From NCBI GenBank assembly GCA_023437305.1, contig JAEZGN010000019.1, positions 12,259 to 76,258 of the forward strand: a stretch of DNA of 64,000 bases, read 5' to 3'. The position numbers and the translations under genes were made by a program. Below the pieces are notes generated by a model that had not been told where the DNA came from, did no database searches, and worked only from the letters and a program-made list of their open reading frames with translations. The DNA is from Bacteroidota bacterium. GTDB lineage: Bacteria; Bacteroidota; Bacteroidia; Bacteroidales; Dysgonomonadaceae. Below, in pieces: positions 1 through 8,014 of the stretch (positions are counted from its first letter, which is position 1; each line of letters begins with the position of its first letter).

Positions 1-1198
1 ACATAGTTCTATCCAGTAAGTCGATTGCCGAGTCGGGCAGCTTTCTATCTTTTGTATATCGTTTTGCTAATCTTACACATTCACCCACGGCATTTTTTGA
101 TACTTTCAGGTTATGGTAACTTGCATACTTATCGATAACAAACTCTAACATACTTTCTGCCGATTTGATATCCGGCTCTTCTATTTTAAGTACTTCAAAT
201 CTACGATTAAATGCATGGTCCGGCTCTATGAATTTTCGGTAATCATCGTTTGTTGTGATTCCTATTAGAGTGAGATCTCCTCTCGACATTTCAGGTTTCA
301 ATATATTAGCAGCACCTGTATTTCCTTGTTTCGGGTCTAGTAAAACATGCACTTCATCAATAAATAAGATAGCTTTATCAATAGTTCTTATCTCTTTTAT
401 GATACTCTTCAGCCTGTCTTCTATTTCTCCCTTATAGGTGGCTCCGGCAATAAGATTGCCTGTATCCAGCTCGTATATAGTAGTGCCATCAAGATAAGAA
501 GGCACATCTCTGTCTACAATTCGACGGATAAGCCCATCCACCAGTGCTGTTTTTCCTACACCCGAATCGCCAATAATCATAACATTAGGTTTACTTCTTC
601 TACCTAATATTTCCATCATCATTCTTATTTCACCCTCGCGATTTATAATATCATTAGTTTTCAGATCTAGTGATTGCGCCATTTTATCAATGCAATATTT
701 GTGTAATGCTGCTGTTGATACATCTGCTTGGGAATCATATAATTCATGAGCAATACTGTGTGCAATATTACCTGCATCTATATATAAATCGAGTATATCA
801 CTTTCTCTTATCGGAAATGATTTTAACTGATCAGATGTAAACCCAATACCTGGTTTAGCTAGAGCTGTCAGTACGCATAGGGGATTGATTTCCAGTAGCC
901 CAAGTTTTATGCGTACATTATCTGCTTCTTCAAAAACTCTTGGTATATTTTCATCGCCAACAATATCTTTTGGAGATCCTATTTTGGGATAATCATCTAT
1001 TCTTACATCGGCCCATTCTTCAAAATAGGCAACTTCCTTCTCCAGATGAGATATTAATCCTTGAAGTCCTACTTCTTTATGCAAAAGACCTTTTAGTAAG
1101 TGTGCAGGTGAGTAATATTCGTTTCCGTACTCTCTTGCAATAGCTTGAGATATTCTGATTGCAGTTTTTACCGAATCATTTAAATTTAAGAAGTCCAT
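1..1198 (-). CDS. clpV: T6SS AAA+ disaggregase ClpV/TssH, C-terminus cut by window edge
   Basis: Reading leftward from the ATG at 1198, 399 codons are open to the window edge, so only the N-terminal half is seen. Residues about 1-150 resemble a Clp N-domain. Residues about 180-399 are the first AAA+ module, with Walker A GDSGVGKT (210-217) and Walker B ILFIDE (277-282). In type VI secretion, ClpV hexamers unfold contracted TssB/TssC sheath to recycle it in the cytoplasm. The gene diverges from the hcp-tssBC cluster across a 351-bp gap, which is why I choose ClpV over general ClpB/ClpC. The N-domain is poorly conserved relative to ClpB, as expected for ClpV. A TATCTTTG -7 element on the minus strand at 1251-1258 suits its promoter. 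Confidence 0.85.
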   Translation of the reverse strand, partial: MDFLNLNDSVKTAIRISQAIAREYGNEYYSPAHLLKGLLHKEVGLQGLISHLEKEVAYFEEWADVRIDDYPKIGSPKDIVGDENIPRVFEEADNVRIKLGLLEINPLCVLTALAKPGIGFTSDQLKSFPIRESDILDLYIDAGNIAHSIAHELYDSQADVSTAALHKYCIDKMAQSLDLKTNDIINREGEIRMMMEILGRRSKPNVMIIGDSGVGKTALVDGLIRRIVDRDVPSYLDGTTIYELDTGNLIAGATYKGEIEDRLKSIIKEIRTIDKAILFIDEVHVLLDPKQGNTGAANILKPEMSRGDLTLIGITTNDDYRKFIEPDHAFNRRFEVLKIEEPDIKSAESMLEFVIDKYASYHNLKVSKNAVGECVRLAKRYTKDRKLPDSAIDLLDRTM

Positions 1199-1549
1199 TT
1201 GTAATAATGGTATTATTTGGAATGTGTTTGTAAAAATTGTGTATCTTGTACAAAGATATAAGAAATAATGAAAAATACACCTTTCATATATTATACTTTC
1301 AAACTATGCGAACGTAAACGTAAAAATTATATAAATTATAAACTTAAACAGTAAAAAAGTAGTCAGATTAAAAAATAATATTTAAAATTGCAATTAGAAC
1401 AAATTCTGGAGAGACAGAATATTAACACATGCATAAACATTATAAATTAGATAACACAAACTAATTCATTTAAACGGATCGCAAACTTTAACTTAATCAC
1501 TCTTGATTATTTTAGAACTTACACAATTTATTAATTAAACTTATCAATT
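1199..1549. promoter_or_regulatory. AT-rich divergent promoter region between clpV and hcp
   Basis: This 351-bp gap separates two divergent T6SS transcription units and holds no convincing ORF. On the minus strand a Bacteroidetes-type -7 element (TATCTTTG) lies at 1251-1258, about 50 bases before the clpV ATG. I could not find a clean TAnnTTTG element for the rightward hcp gene. The region is very AT-rich and could hold regulator sites, but I recognise none. Confidence 0.5.
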
Positions 1550-1939
1550 ATGGCTTTTAAAGCAAATTTGAAATTTGAAGGCAAAGAATACGATGTTATT
1601 CAGTGCAGTTACTCATTCCATCGTGATGTAGATTTGAAAGGTCGCCCATCATCTAATGTATATGGTGGTAGCATAGTATTAGAAATAGAGTCTACTGAAG
1701 ACACAACGGTTTTTGCCCAAATGGTGAATCAATTCAAGCCAAATTCGGGTACTATTACCTTTAATAAAGGACATGAAGAGGCTAAAATGAAGGAATTGAG
1801 TTGGGAAAACGGTTACATAGTCAAATACTCCGAATCGTTAGATGTAATTGGACGTGAGCCGATGTCTCTTTGTTTTGTTGTTTCGGCAGAAAAAATCAAA
1901 ATGGAGAATGTCGAAATTGAGCAAAAATGGCCTCGATAA
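1550..1939 (+). CDS. hcp: T6SS inner-tube protein Hcp/TssD (copy 1)
   Basis: This 129-residue protein has the Bacteroidetes TssD pattern: an LKFEGKEYDV start, a GRPSSNVYGG turn and alternating beta strands to the end. It matches the usual Hcp length of about 130. Hcp hexamers stack to make the inner tube that is expelled when the TssBC sheath contracts. It has no signal peptide, as expected for a T6SS-exported protein. It is first in the rightward cluster, 43 bases ahead of a second close paralogue. The two copies share most motifs (GRPSSN, MKELSWENGYI), so one probably arose by duplication. Which copy builds the tube and which carries effectors cannot be told from sequence. Confidence 0.92.
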   Translation: MAFKANLKFEGKEYDVIQCSYSFHRDVDLKGRPSSNVYGGSIVLEIESTEDTTVFAQMVNQFKPNSGTITFNKGHEEAKMKELSWENGYIVKYSESLDVIGREPMSLCFVVSAEKIKMENVEIEQKWPR

Positions 1940-1982
1940 ACGAAACCCTTAACACAATTATTAACAATTAAAAAGAAAGAAC

Positions 1983-2375
1983 ATGTCATTTAGAGCAAGT
2001 TTAAATTTTGAAGGCAAAGAATTTGATGTAATCAAATGTAATTACTCTGTCGAAAGAGAAGTTGACTCGAAAGGCCGTCCATCTTCTAATCTTTATGGAG
2101 GCAAAATCGAAATTGAAGTAGAATCTACAGATGATATTTCCATAATAGAGAAGATGGCTATGCAGTTCAAGCCACACAAAGGAACTATTACTTTCAAGAA
2201 AGATGATGAAGATTCTAAAATGAAAGAATTAAGCTGGGAAAACGGATATATTATTGATTTTAAAGAAGCAATAAATATCGTAGGAGATTTGCCGATGAGT
2301 ATTCGTTTTGTAGTATCTGCTCAAACGTTGAAAATGGGAGATGCCAGTTTTACTCAAAATTGGCCGGAAATGTAA
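1983..2375 (+). CDS. hcp: T6SS inner-tube protein Hcp/TssD (copy 2)
   Basis: A 130-residue paralogue of the preceding Hcp, with the same landmarks: LNFEGKEFDV, GRPSSNLYGG and MKELSWENGYI. It most likely forms homo- or hetero-hexameric rings of the T6SS tube, and Hcp rings can also bind small effectors in their lumen. It follows copy 1 by 43 bases in what looks like one transcript. Charged residues differ between the copies in the strand-loop regions, consistent with specialised partners, but this is inference. Confidence 0.92.
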   Translation: MSFRASLNFEGKEFDVIKCNYSVEREVDSKGRPSSNLYGGKIEIEVESTDDISIIEKMAMQFKPHKGTITFKKDDEDSKMKELSWENGYIIDFKEAINIVGDLPMSIRFVVSAQTLKMGDASFTQNWPEM

Positions 2376-2495
2376 TATTCGTCTAAAATAGAAACGCAAA
2401 GGGGAAATGTCAAACAACATTTTCTCTTTGTTTATGTTTAAGACAAAACATCTTCTTTTAGATTAGGACAACACAACTTATACAATACTTATATC

Positions 2496-2921
2496 ATGAA
2501 TCATGATCATTACAAGGCTTATATAAAACTACAGATTCCACAGAAAGAAAATATAATGGGATTATCTCAGCATAGGTTTGAGATTATAGGCTGTGAATAC
2601 AACTTCAAGAGAAAAATTAATAATGTTGGAGAGCCTTGTTCTGAAATAATGGGTGGAGAGATAAAACTATCATTGGTAAATATGCCAGCAGATACCTTAA
2701 TGACTTGGATGTTTGATCATATAAAACGCTTCAACGGAGAAATATCAATCATAGATGCAGGGAGCAGTACCTTAGAACAAACATACTTCACAAATGCTAA
2801 ATGTATGAGTATCCATATGCATTACAAGCTCGATAGAGCGATTCAAACAATTATAGAATTAGTAATTTGGTCAGACTGTATAAGGATTGGCAATACTTAT
2901 TTTGAGTTTTCTAAAGTATGA
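2496..2921 (+). CDS. diverged Hcp-like protein in T6SS cluster
   Basis: A 141-residue protein that is not a standard Hcp but keeps its outline: a strand ending in the FEIIGCEYNF motif, a polar turn followed by GGEIKLSL, and a final strand with IRIGNTYFEF, comparable to the Hcp C-terminus. The first 20 residues (before a second Met encoded at 2556) do not resemble Hcp, so the real start may be 2556. Its stop overlaps the next start (ATGA at 2918), implying translational coupling. Its place between hcp and tssB suggests an accessory tube subunit, tube cap or effector adaptor. The exact function is unknown. Confidence 0.65.
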   Translation: MNHDHYKAYIKLQIPQKENIMGLSQHRFEIIGCEYNFKRKINNVGEPCSEIMGGEIKLSLVNMPADTLMTWMFDHIKRFNGEISIIDAGSSTLEQTYFTNAKCMSIHMHYKLDRAIQTIIELVIWSDCIRIGNTYFEFSKV

Positions 2922-3490
2922 ATTTTCTAAAAAGAATATCAAAGATCTTTTATCGGGAAAACCCTGACACATCAAATAATCAGACTTTATCCGATCAAGT
3001 ATTTACTCCGAATGCAAATAAAGATGATAAGTCAGAATGTGCGGATAATAATTCTCCAATAGAGTATGGAGTTGTAGTAAAGTTTAAATTTAAAGGTCTG
3101 GAATATACTTTAGAAGAGTTTGAATTAAATTTTGATCAGCCAATTAATGCTAGAGGAAAACTCGATGGACGTCCGAGAGGCGGCATAATGACTTTAGTCT
3201 TTTCTGATGCTTTGAGTAATGAAATCAACGATTGGATACAAAAAGAAGGTGTGACCCAAAATGGGGAAATAATATTTTACTCTTACAAATCGAAGATAGA
3301 TGAAGGTGCTTTGCTAAATATAGCTTTTTCTGAAGCGTATTGCATCCATTATAAAAAGAGTATAAATATAAAGAACGGATTGATAACGACGTTAGTTATA
3401 TCTCCTCGATCAATTAAGGTCGGAAATAACGAATTCGAAAATATCTGGAAGACAAGTAAGGAGCTTCCATATACAATAAAGAGTAATTAA
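2918..3490 (+). CDS. N-terminally extended Hcp-like protein in T6SS cluster
   Basis: A 190-residue protein whose start overlaps the previous stop by 4 bases. Residues about 1-50 form a polar, Asn/Asp-rich extension without a signal peptide. From about residue 52 it follows an Hcp-like path: VVVKFKFKGLEYTLEEFELNF, a GRPRGG turn like the GRPSSN turn of Hcp, and a C-terminal ISPRSIKVGNNEFENIW stretch. I infer a specialised TssD paralogue, perhaps one that links the tube to a cargo or baseplate part. The coupled expression with its neighbour suggests the two work as a pair. No toxin motif is seen. Confidence 0.6.
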   Translation: MNFLKRISKIFYRENPDTSNNQTLSDQVFTPNANKDDKSECADNNSPIEYGVVVKFKFKGLEYTLEEFELNFDQPINARGKLDGRPRGGIMTLVFSDALSNEINDWIQKEGVTQNGEIIFYSYKSKIDEGALLNIAFSEAYCIHYKKSINIKNGLITTLVISPRSIKVGNNEFENIWKTSKELPYTIKSN

Positions 3491-3521
3491 TATACTATTA
3501 TAAACAAAAAAACGAATAATT

Positions 3522-3992
3522 ATGGCAATGTTTGAATATGGAGTAGGGGGTAATGAAGTTAAAATTGATGCTTCGGAAGCGATTGCCGATATCCCTTTTA
3601 ACCGTACTCTCTTAGTCGAAAAATTAACAAATGAAGATCCTATCAATCCCGAACTAGCAGAAGGACTTGATACTATTGAAGATGTTTTTGAGCATTTCAA
3701 ACCAAATATTGATATAGAGTTTGAAAATGAAGATGGGCAAGAGATTGTAGAAAACTTTAAGTTTAAGACTGTTGCAGATTTTTTAGCTAAAAATATGATG
3801 CAAAATAGTCCCTATCTCAATGAACTCGGTAGCCAGAAAGAATTTTATAATAAAACGATAAAACAATTACGTTCAAATAAAATCTTACAGAAGGTGCTTC
3901 AAAATGCGGAGACAAAAGCTGCGTTTATCGAAGCTTTGAGAGGTTTGATGATCGAGTTGGAATCTTACGATAGTGCTCCGGTGAATGAGTAA
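3522..3992 (+). CDS. tssB: T6SS contractile sheath small subunit TssB
   Basis: A 156-residue protein with the TssB fold signature: an N-terminal Gly-rich segment, then IPFNRTLLVEKLTNEDP, then the conserved DVFEHFKPNIDIEFENEDG block, and a helical C-terminus (RSNKILQKVLQNAETKAAFIEAL). TssB and TssC assemble into the cytosolic contractile sheath around the Hcp tube. It sits 16 bases upstream of tssC, the standard order, and 31 bases after the last hcp-like gene. The Bacteroidetes version is diverged from proteobacterial TssB, so motif agreement plus context carries the call. Confidence 0.9.
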   Translation: MAMFEYGVGGNEVKIDASEAIADIPFNRTLLVEKLTNEDPINPELAEGLDTIEDVFEHFKPNIDIEFENEDGQEIVENFKFKTVADFLAKNMMQNSPYLNELGSQKEFYNKTIKQLRSNKILQKVLQNAETKAAFIEALRGLMIELESYDSAPVNE

Positions 3993-4008
3993 TATTTAGA
4001 AATATATA

Positions 4009-5409
4009 ATGTTAAAAATAATTATGTCAAAGGAAGAAAAAATGTTGCAAGCCACAGTGCAGGAACAAGCTGTAAGAGAGGCTGTAAAGGACAAAAGGAT
4101 ACAAGAGAGTGCTTTACTGGAGGCTATTAATAAGTTAGCTAAATTTGGTGGATTCACATTTTTAGAGTCATCAATTGATGGGGTGCAAAATCTCAATCCG
4201 GAAAGAAAAGCTCGCAAGAAAATATTTTTGACAGATGAATCTAAGAGAGCTGAGAGGAAAGAGCTTAAAAATCGATTGGGAATGTGGATTGATCTCTTAT
4301 CTGAAACAAAAGATACTACAGAGATGCTGGATAAAAGCAAACAAAAAGAAGCTTTTGTTTCAGAACTTTTAGATAAAAATTTGTTTAAAGCTATTGAAAC
4401 GGTGAAGGAATTAGAGCGCTCTTATCGTTCTGTTATGCTTTTCTATAAGAATACAGAATCAGATAAATTGAAGAATATATCTATACTCAATGCCACGCCG
4501 GAACAAATAACAGATTTAGATAATTCAAGATTCATTGATTTTGTTAATAGCGAACTAAAACAACATTATGATCGTCTTGATTTGAGAGAAAATTATTCAA
4601 TATTAGTGTTACCTGGCTATCTTGGTTCAAATAAAGTAATTGAAAAATGGTCTAAAATAGCATACGAAAATAAAGTTATGCTATTCACAGATTTTGCAGA
4701 CCTTGAAAAGCCAGATGATGTAATTGATATGTTCTTTTCTGCAAATCATACAGGAGGAGATACATTTAAGGCTAATACATGTATGACTTGTAACTGGCTC
4801 ATCGGTAGACAAAAATATGCGAGCCTTGGAGAAACAGAAGACTTGCATATCTCGCCGGCAGCAGCATTGGCCGGAAAGGTTTATTATACATTGATGTCGC
4901 AGGTAACAGCCGGTAAAAAGCATGGTGGAATAAATGAAGTAGACGGCGTAGTATTTCCTCTTAAAAAAAGTGAGATATCGCAATTGGATAAAGTAGGACT
5001 TATCCCAATGGTGAATGAATATGGAAAAGTAATGGCATTTTCAGCCAAAACATTGTTTAATGGAGATAACCTTGGTTTGCAAACTTATTCTGTTGTCCGA
5101 GTTTTTGATTATATAACGAAAGTTCTTATTGATTTTCTCAATAGAAGAGCTTTTGAGAATTGGAGTTCTAAAACCGAAAAAGATCTGCGGATGCAAATTA
5201 TTAAATTTTTAGATGGCATACAAGGAGCAGATCGATTGATAGAGAAATTTAAAATAAATAGATTTGAACGAGATCCTAAGCAAAAAGACCGGATTTATTT
5301 AGATTTGCATATAACGCCATTCTTTCCTGCTAAAAGTTTTGTTATTAAACTCGATGGTACGAAGGGTGATGATGATGTAGACTGGGAATCTGAATATGCT
5401 CAACAATAA
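4009..5409 (+). CDS. tssC: T6SS contractile sheath large subunit TssC
   Basis: A 466-residue sheath protein. Middle segments such as RFIDFVNSELKQHYDRLDL and YAFLGETEDLHISPAAALAGKVYYTLM-like blocks (ASLGETEDLHISPAAALAG) fit TssC, and the C-terminal part carries beta-strands for the sheath handshake. Length is near the usual 450-500. ATG at 4024 (MSKEEKML) is an equally good start, because the first five residues encoded from 4009 look dispensable. It is last in the cluster and is followed by a strong hairpin terminator at 5432-5468. The other T6SS genes (baseplate, membrane complex) must lie left of the window. Confidence 0.9.
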   Translation: MLKIIMSKEEKMLQATVQEQAVREAVKDKRIQESALLEAINKLAKFGGFTFLESSIDGVQNLNPERKARKKIFLTDESKRAERKELKNRLGMWIDLLSETKDTTEMLDKSKQKEAFVSELLDKNLFKAIETVKELERSYRSVMLFYKNTESDKLKNISILNATPEQITDLDNSRFIDFVNSELKQHYDRLDLRENYSILVLPGYLGSNKVIEKWSKIAYENKVMLFTDFADLEKPDDVIDMFFSANHTGGDTFKANTCMTCNWLIGRQKYASLGETEDLHISPAAALAGKVYYTLMSQVTAGKKHGGINEVDGVVFPLKKSEISQLDKVGLIPMVNEYGKVMAFSAKTLFNGDNLGLQTYSVVRVFDYITKVLIDFLNRRAFENWSSKTEKDLRMQIIKFLDGIQGADRLIEKFKINRFERDPKQKDRIYLDLHITPFFPAKSFVIKLDGTKGDDDVDWESEYAQQ

Positions 5410-5431
5410 TTAGTTAATACTCATTTTTTTC

Positions 5432-5468
5432 AAAGAGTTATAGGATAATTATCTTATAGCTCTTTTTT
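5432..5468 (+). terminator. terminator after tssC
   Basis: A near-perfect palindrome (AAAGAG-TTATAGGAT arm with its complement ATCTTATAGCTCTTT) followed by a T tract. It closes the T6SS transcript and insulates it from the PUL regulator downstream. Confidence 0.85.
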
Positions 5469-5587
5469 ATAGATTAAAGATATGTTATTGATTAAGTGAA
5501 ATAGAAATTCTCATTGGTTGTGTTTGTGTGCTGGACTGAAAAAGTTCATTTGTTTAGAATATTTAACATTATTTGATCGATATTTAT

Positions 5588-5618
5588 TTTGAAGTTAATC
5601 GTTTTAGCTTTATATTTG
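5588..5618 (+). promoter_or_regulatory. LacI-gene promoter with embedded operator
   Basis: TTTG at 5588-5591 and TATATTTG at 5611-5618 are spaced by 19 bases, an exact Bacteroidetes sigma-ABfr promoter layout. Between them, at 5594-5607, lies GTTAATCGTTTTAG, a half-conserved form of the CG-centred palindrome GTTAATCGTTTAAC found again at 6731-6744. A bound LacI-type repressor here would block polymerase, so autoregulation of the regulator gene that starts at 5706 is likely. Confidence 0.7.
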
Positions 5619-5705
5619 CGCATAACATATACTGAGTTCAGATTCCCACCACCACAAAAAGTAATCTCATATATGTATAAAAGCTAATTATCTTAATTCT
5701 TATTT

Positions 5706-6710
5706 ATGAAGCGAACTTCAATAAAAAACATAGCTGAAAAACTGGGAGTCTCTAACGCCACTGTTTCTTTAGTTCTAAGTGGAAAACACAAGGAGGGTAG
5801 AGTTAGTAATGAACTAGCCCAGAAGATAAAGCAAACTGCGCGCGAAATGAATTATCAACCTAATAGTATTGCCAGGAGCTTAAGAGTTGGTAGTTCTCAA
5901 ACAATAGGGCTAATTGTAGCCGATATTTCTAACTTGTTTTTTAGTTCATTAGCATTTCATATTCAGGAAGAAGCTGAAAAATATGGATATTGTGTACTCA
6001 TCACAAACACAAACGAAAGTGTAGATAAGATGGATACAATTATTGACGTATTCAGAAACAGACAGGTTGATGGTTTTATTATTGTCCCTGCTGAAAATAG
6101 TGAGAAACACATTCAAAAGCTAGTTGATGACAATGTATCTTTGGTTCTTGTAGATCGATCATTTCCTTTTATCGAAACTAATTCAGTTGTAATAGATAAC
6201 TATAAAGCATCATTTGATGCTACTAAATTATTGATAGAAGAAAAATGTAAAAAAATAGCATTAATTACTTATAAGAATAACTTGCCTCATATCTTGGAGC
6301 GTAAAAGTGGATATATAGATGCTTTGACATATTCCGGAATGTCAGATAGAATATGTATCAAAGAAATACGATATTCAAATATAAATGAAGATATTGATCA
6401 AGCTATTGAGGAACTTTATGAAGCTGAAGGAAATGTAGACGGAATATATTTCTCTACAAATACAATCTCAATGTTAGGTATTAAGAGTCTTATGAAAAGA
6501 GGAATAGATATATCTAAAGATGTGAAAGTTGTATGTTTTGATAAAAATGAAGCCTTTGAATTAATGTCTATTCCTATTCCTTATGTTTTGCAGCCAATTG
6601 CTGAAATAGGGAAAAAAGCTGTTGATATCTTAATTAATGAAATGAAAAATAAGAATAGTGGTCAGAAAGAAGTACAAAAGATAAAATTACCGGCTACTTT
6701 ACATTCCTAA
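5706..6710 (+). CDS. LacI/PurR-family transcriptional regulator of the PUL
   Basis: A 334-residue regulator with a typical LacI helix-turn-helix at residues 1-50 (IKNIAEKLGVSNATVSLVLSGK, and the hinge region NYQPNSIARSLR). It is followed by a periplasmic-binding-protein-like effector domain starting at TIGLIVADISNLFF. The final HTH and hinge residues are intact. It precedes the FucP-like transporter by 44 bases and has a likely operator in its own promoter. The effector is probably the released sugar or a breakdown product, such as D-arabinose or D-ribulose (inference). A LacI regulator is less common than hybrid two-component or SusR/ECF regulators in Bacteroidetes PULs, and suits sensing an imported monosaccharide in the cytoplasm. 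Confidence 0.9.
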   Translation: MKRTSIKNIAEKLGVSNATVSLVLSGKHKEGRVSNELAQKIKQTAREMNYQPNSIARSLRVGSSQTIGLIVADISNLFFSSLAFHIQEEAEKYGYCVLITNTNESVDKMDTIIDVFRNRQVDGFIIVPAENSEKHIQKLVDDNVSLVLVDRSFPFIETNSVVIDNYKASFDATKLLIEEKCKKIALITYKNNLPHILERKSGYIDALTYSGMSDRICIKEIRYSNINEDIDQAIEELYEAEGNVDGIYFSTNTISMLGIKSLMKRGIDISKDVKVVCFDKNEAFELMSIPIPYVLQPIAEIGKKAVDILINEMKNKNSGQKEVQKIKLPATLHS

Positions 6711-6730
6711 GCCCTATTTTTTTGAGAATA

Positions 6731-6744
6731 GTTAATCGTTTAAC
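6731..6744. promoter_or_regulatory. LacI-type operator GTTAATCGTTTAAC
   Basis: A 14-bp palindrome with GTTAA/TTAAC arms around a central CG, the layout typical of LacI-family operators. It lies 10 bases before the start of the MFS gene and just after the regulator. Similar sequences occur at 5594-5607 and 11863-11876. Confidence 0.55.
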
Positions 6745-6754
6745 CTAAAGAATT

Positions 6755-7960
6755 ATGAAGTCTATTTTTTCTTCTCCTTCGGGCAAAAGTTATCTTATAC
6801 CTTTTATTCTCGTTAGTAGTTTGTTTTTAATGTGGGGGTTAGCTCATGGCTTGTTAGATGTTTTGAATAAACACTTTCAGGTGGCATTCACAATGAGTAA
6901 GGCACAATCGGGTTTGGTACAATTTTCTACATATATCGCATACGGATTGATGAGTGTTCCGGCTGGTATATTTATGAAAAAATATGGATATCAAAAAGGT
7001 ATAATCTTTGGGTTATTATTATATGCATTAGGTTCTTTTAGTTTTATTCCGGCAGCATATCTTCATTCTGCAAACCCATTTTTGATTGCATTATTCGTTG
7101 TAGCCTGTGGTTTGTGTTTTCTTGAGACAGCGGCAAATCCATACTCTACTGTTTTAGGTCCGAAAGAAAGTGGCGCACAGCGATTAAATCTATCCCAATC
7201 TTTAAATGGTCTTGGATGGGTATTAGGCCCATTTATTGGAGGACAGTTAATATTGGGAGCATCTGCCGATGATACTATGGCCTTGACAAAACCTTACATC
7301 CTTATTGGTGTTTGTATATTGATAATCACAGTTTTTTTCTTTTTCATCAAATTGCCAGATATAAAAGAAACGAATGAGGAAACCGTCACCTCTTCAAATT
7401 CTACACCAAAATCTCTGTGGGCTCACAAACATTTTGTTTTAGCAGTAGCTGCACAAATACTATATATGGCTGCACAATCGGGTATTTTTGGCTTTTTTAT
7501 TAACTACGTTACAGAACTAGATCCCGGTATATCGCCAGTAAAGGCTTCTCAGTTTCTTGCTTTCGGAGGTATGCTTTTATTTATGATTGGTCGTTTGTCG
7601 GGCAGCTTTTTTATGGGAAAATTCAAGCCGAATAAAATATTGTCTATATACGCTTTGGTTTGTACCATTGCCATGATCTTGGTAGTATTAGGTCTCGGAA
7701 AGATATCTCTTTATGCTTTATACATAAGCTTTTTCTTTATGTCTATCATGTTCCCTACAATCTATGCGCTTGGCCTTGCCAATATGGGAGAGCATACAAA
7801 AAGAGCTGCTTCGTTTCTGACTATGGCAGTTGCTGGAGGTGCTTTTTCTCCAATGATTATGGGATATATAGGAGAACAAAATATGGCTATAGGATTCCTT
7901 ATTCCTTTGTTTTGTTTTGTATTTATTCTGTTCTATGGAGTAAAAGGATATAAGATGTGA
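6755..7960 (+). CDS. FucP-like MFS sugar/proton symporter
   Basis: A 401-residue inner-membrane protein with about 12 hydrophobic segments. It carries the FucP/GluP family signature CGLCFLETAANPY around residues 122-134 and the following NLSQSLNGLGWVLGP segment. Family members move L-fucose, D-glucose or D-galactose with protons, and enteric FucP also carries D-arabinose, which has the same C2-C4 configuration as L-fucose. In this locus it is the obvious importer for the monosaccharide released by the periplasmic hydrolases. It is co-directional with the LacI gene and preceded by an operator. The substrate assignment to D-arabinose is inference from the neighbouring isomerase and kinase. Confidence 0.88.
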   Translation: MKSIFSSPSGKSYLIPFILVSSLFLMWGLAHGLLDVLNKHFQVAFTMSKAQSGLVQFSTYIAYGLMSVPAGIFMKKYGYQKGIIFGLLLYALGSFSFIPAAYLHSANPFLIALFVVACGLCFLETAANPYSTVLGPKESGAQRLNLSQSLNGLGWVLGPFIGGQLILGASADDTMALTKPYILIGVCILIITVFFFFIKLPDIKETNEETVTSSNSTPKSLWAHKHFVLAVAAQILYMAAQSGIFGFFINYVTELDPGISPVKASQFLAFGGMLLFMIGRLSGSFFMGKFKPNKILSIYALVCTIAMILVVLGLGKISLYALYISFFFMSIMFPTIYALGLANMGEHTKRAASFLTMAVAGGAFSPMIMGYIGEQNMAIGFLIPLFCFVFILFYGVKGYKM

Positions 7961-8014
7961 TTTGTACAAACTAAATTATAAGTCAGACCACTAATCATAA
8001 ATACAGATACTATT

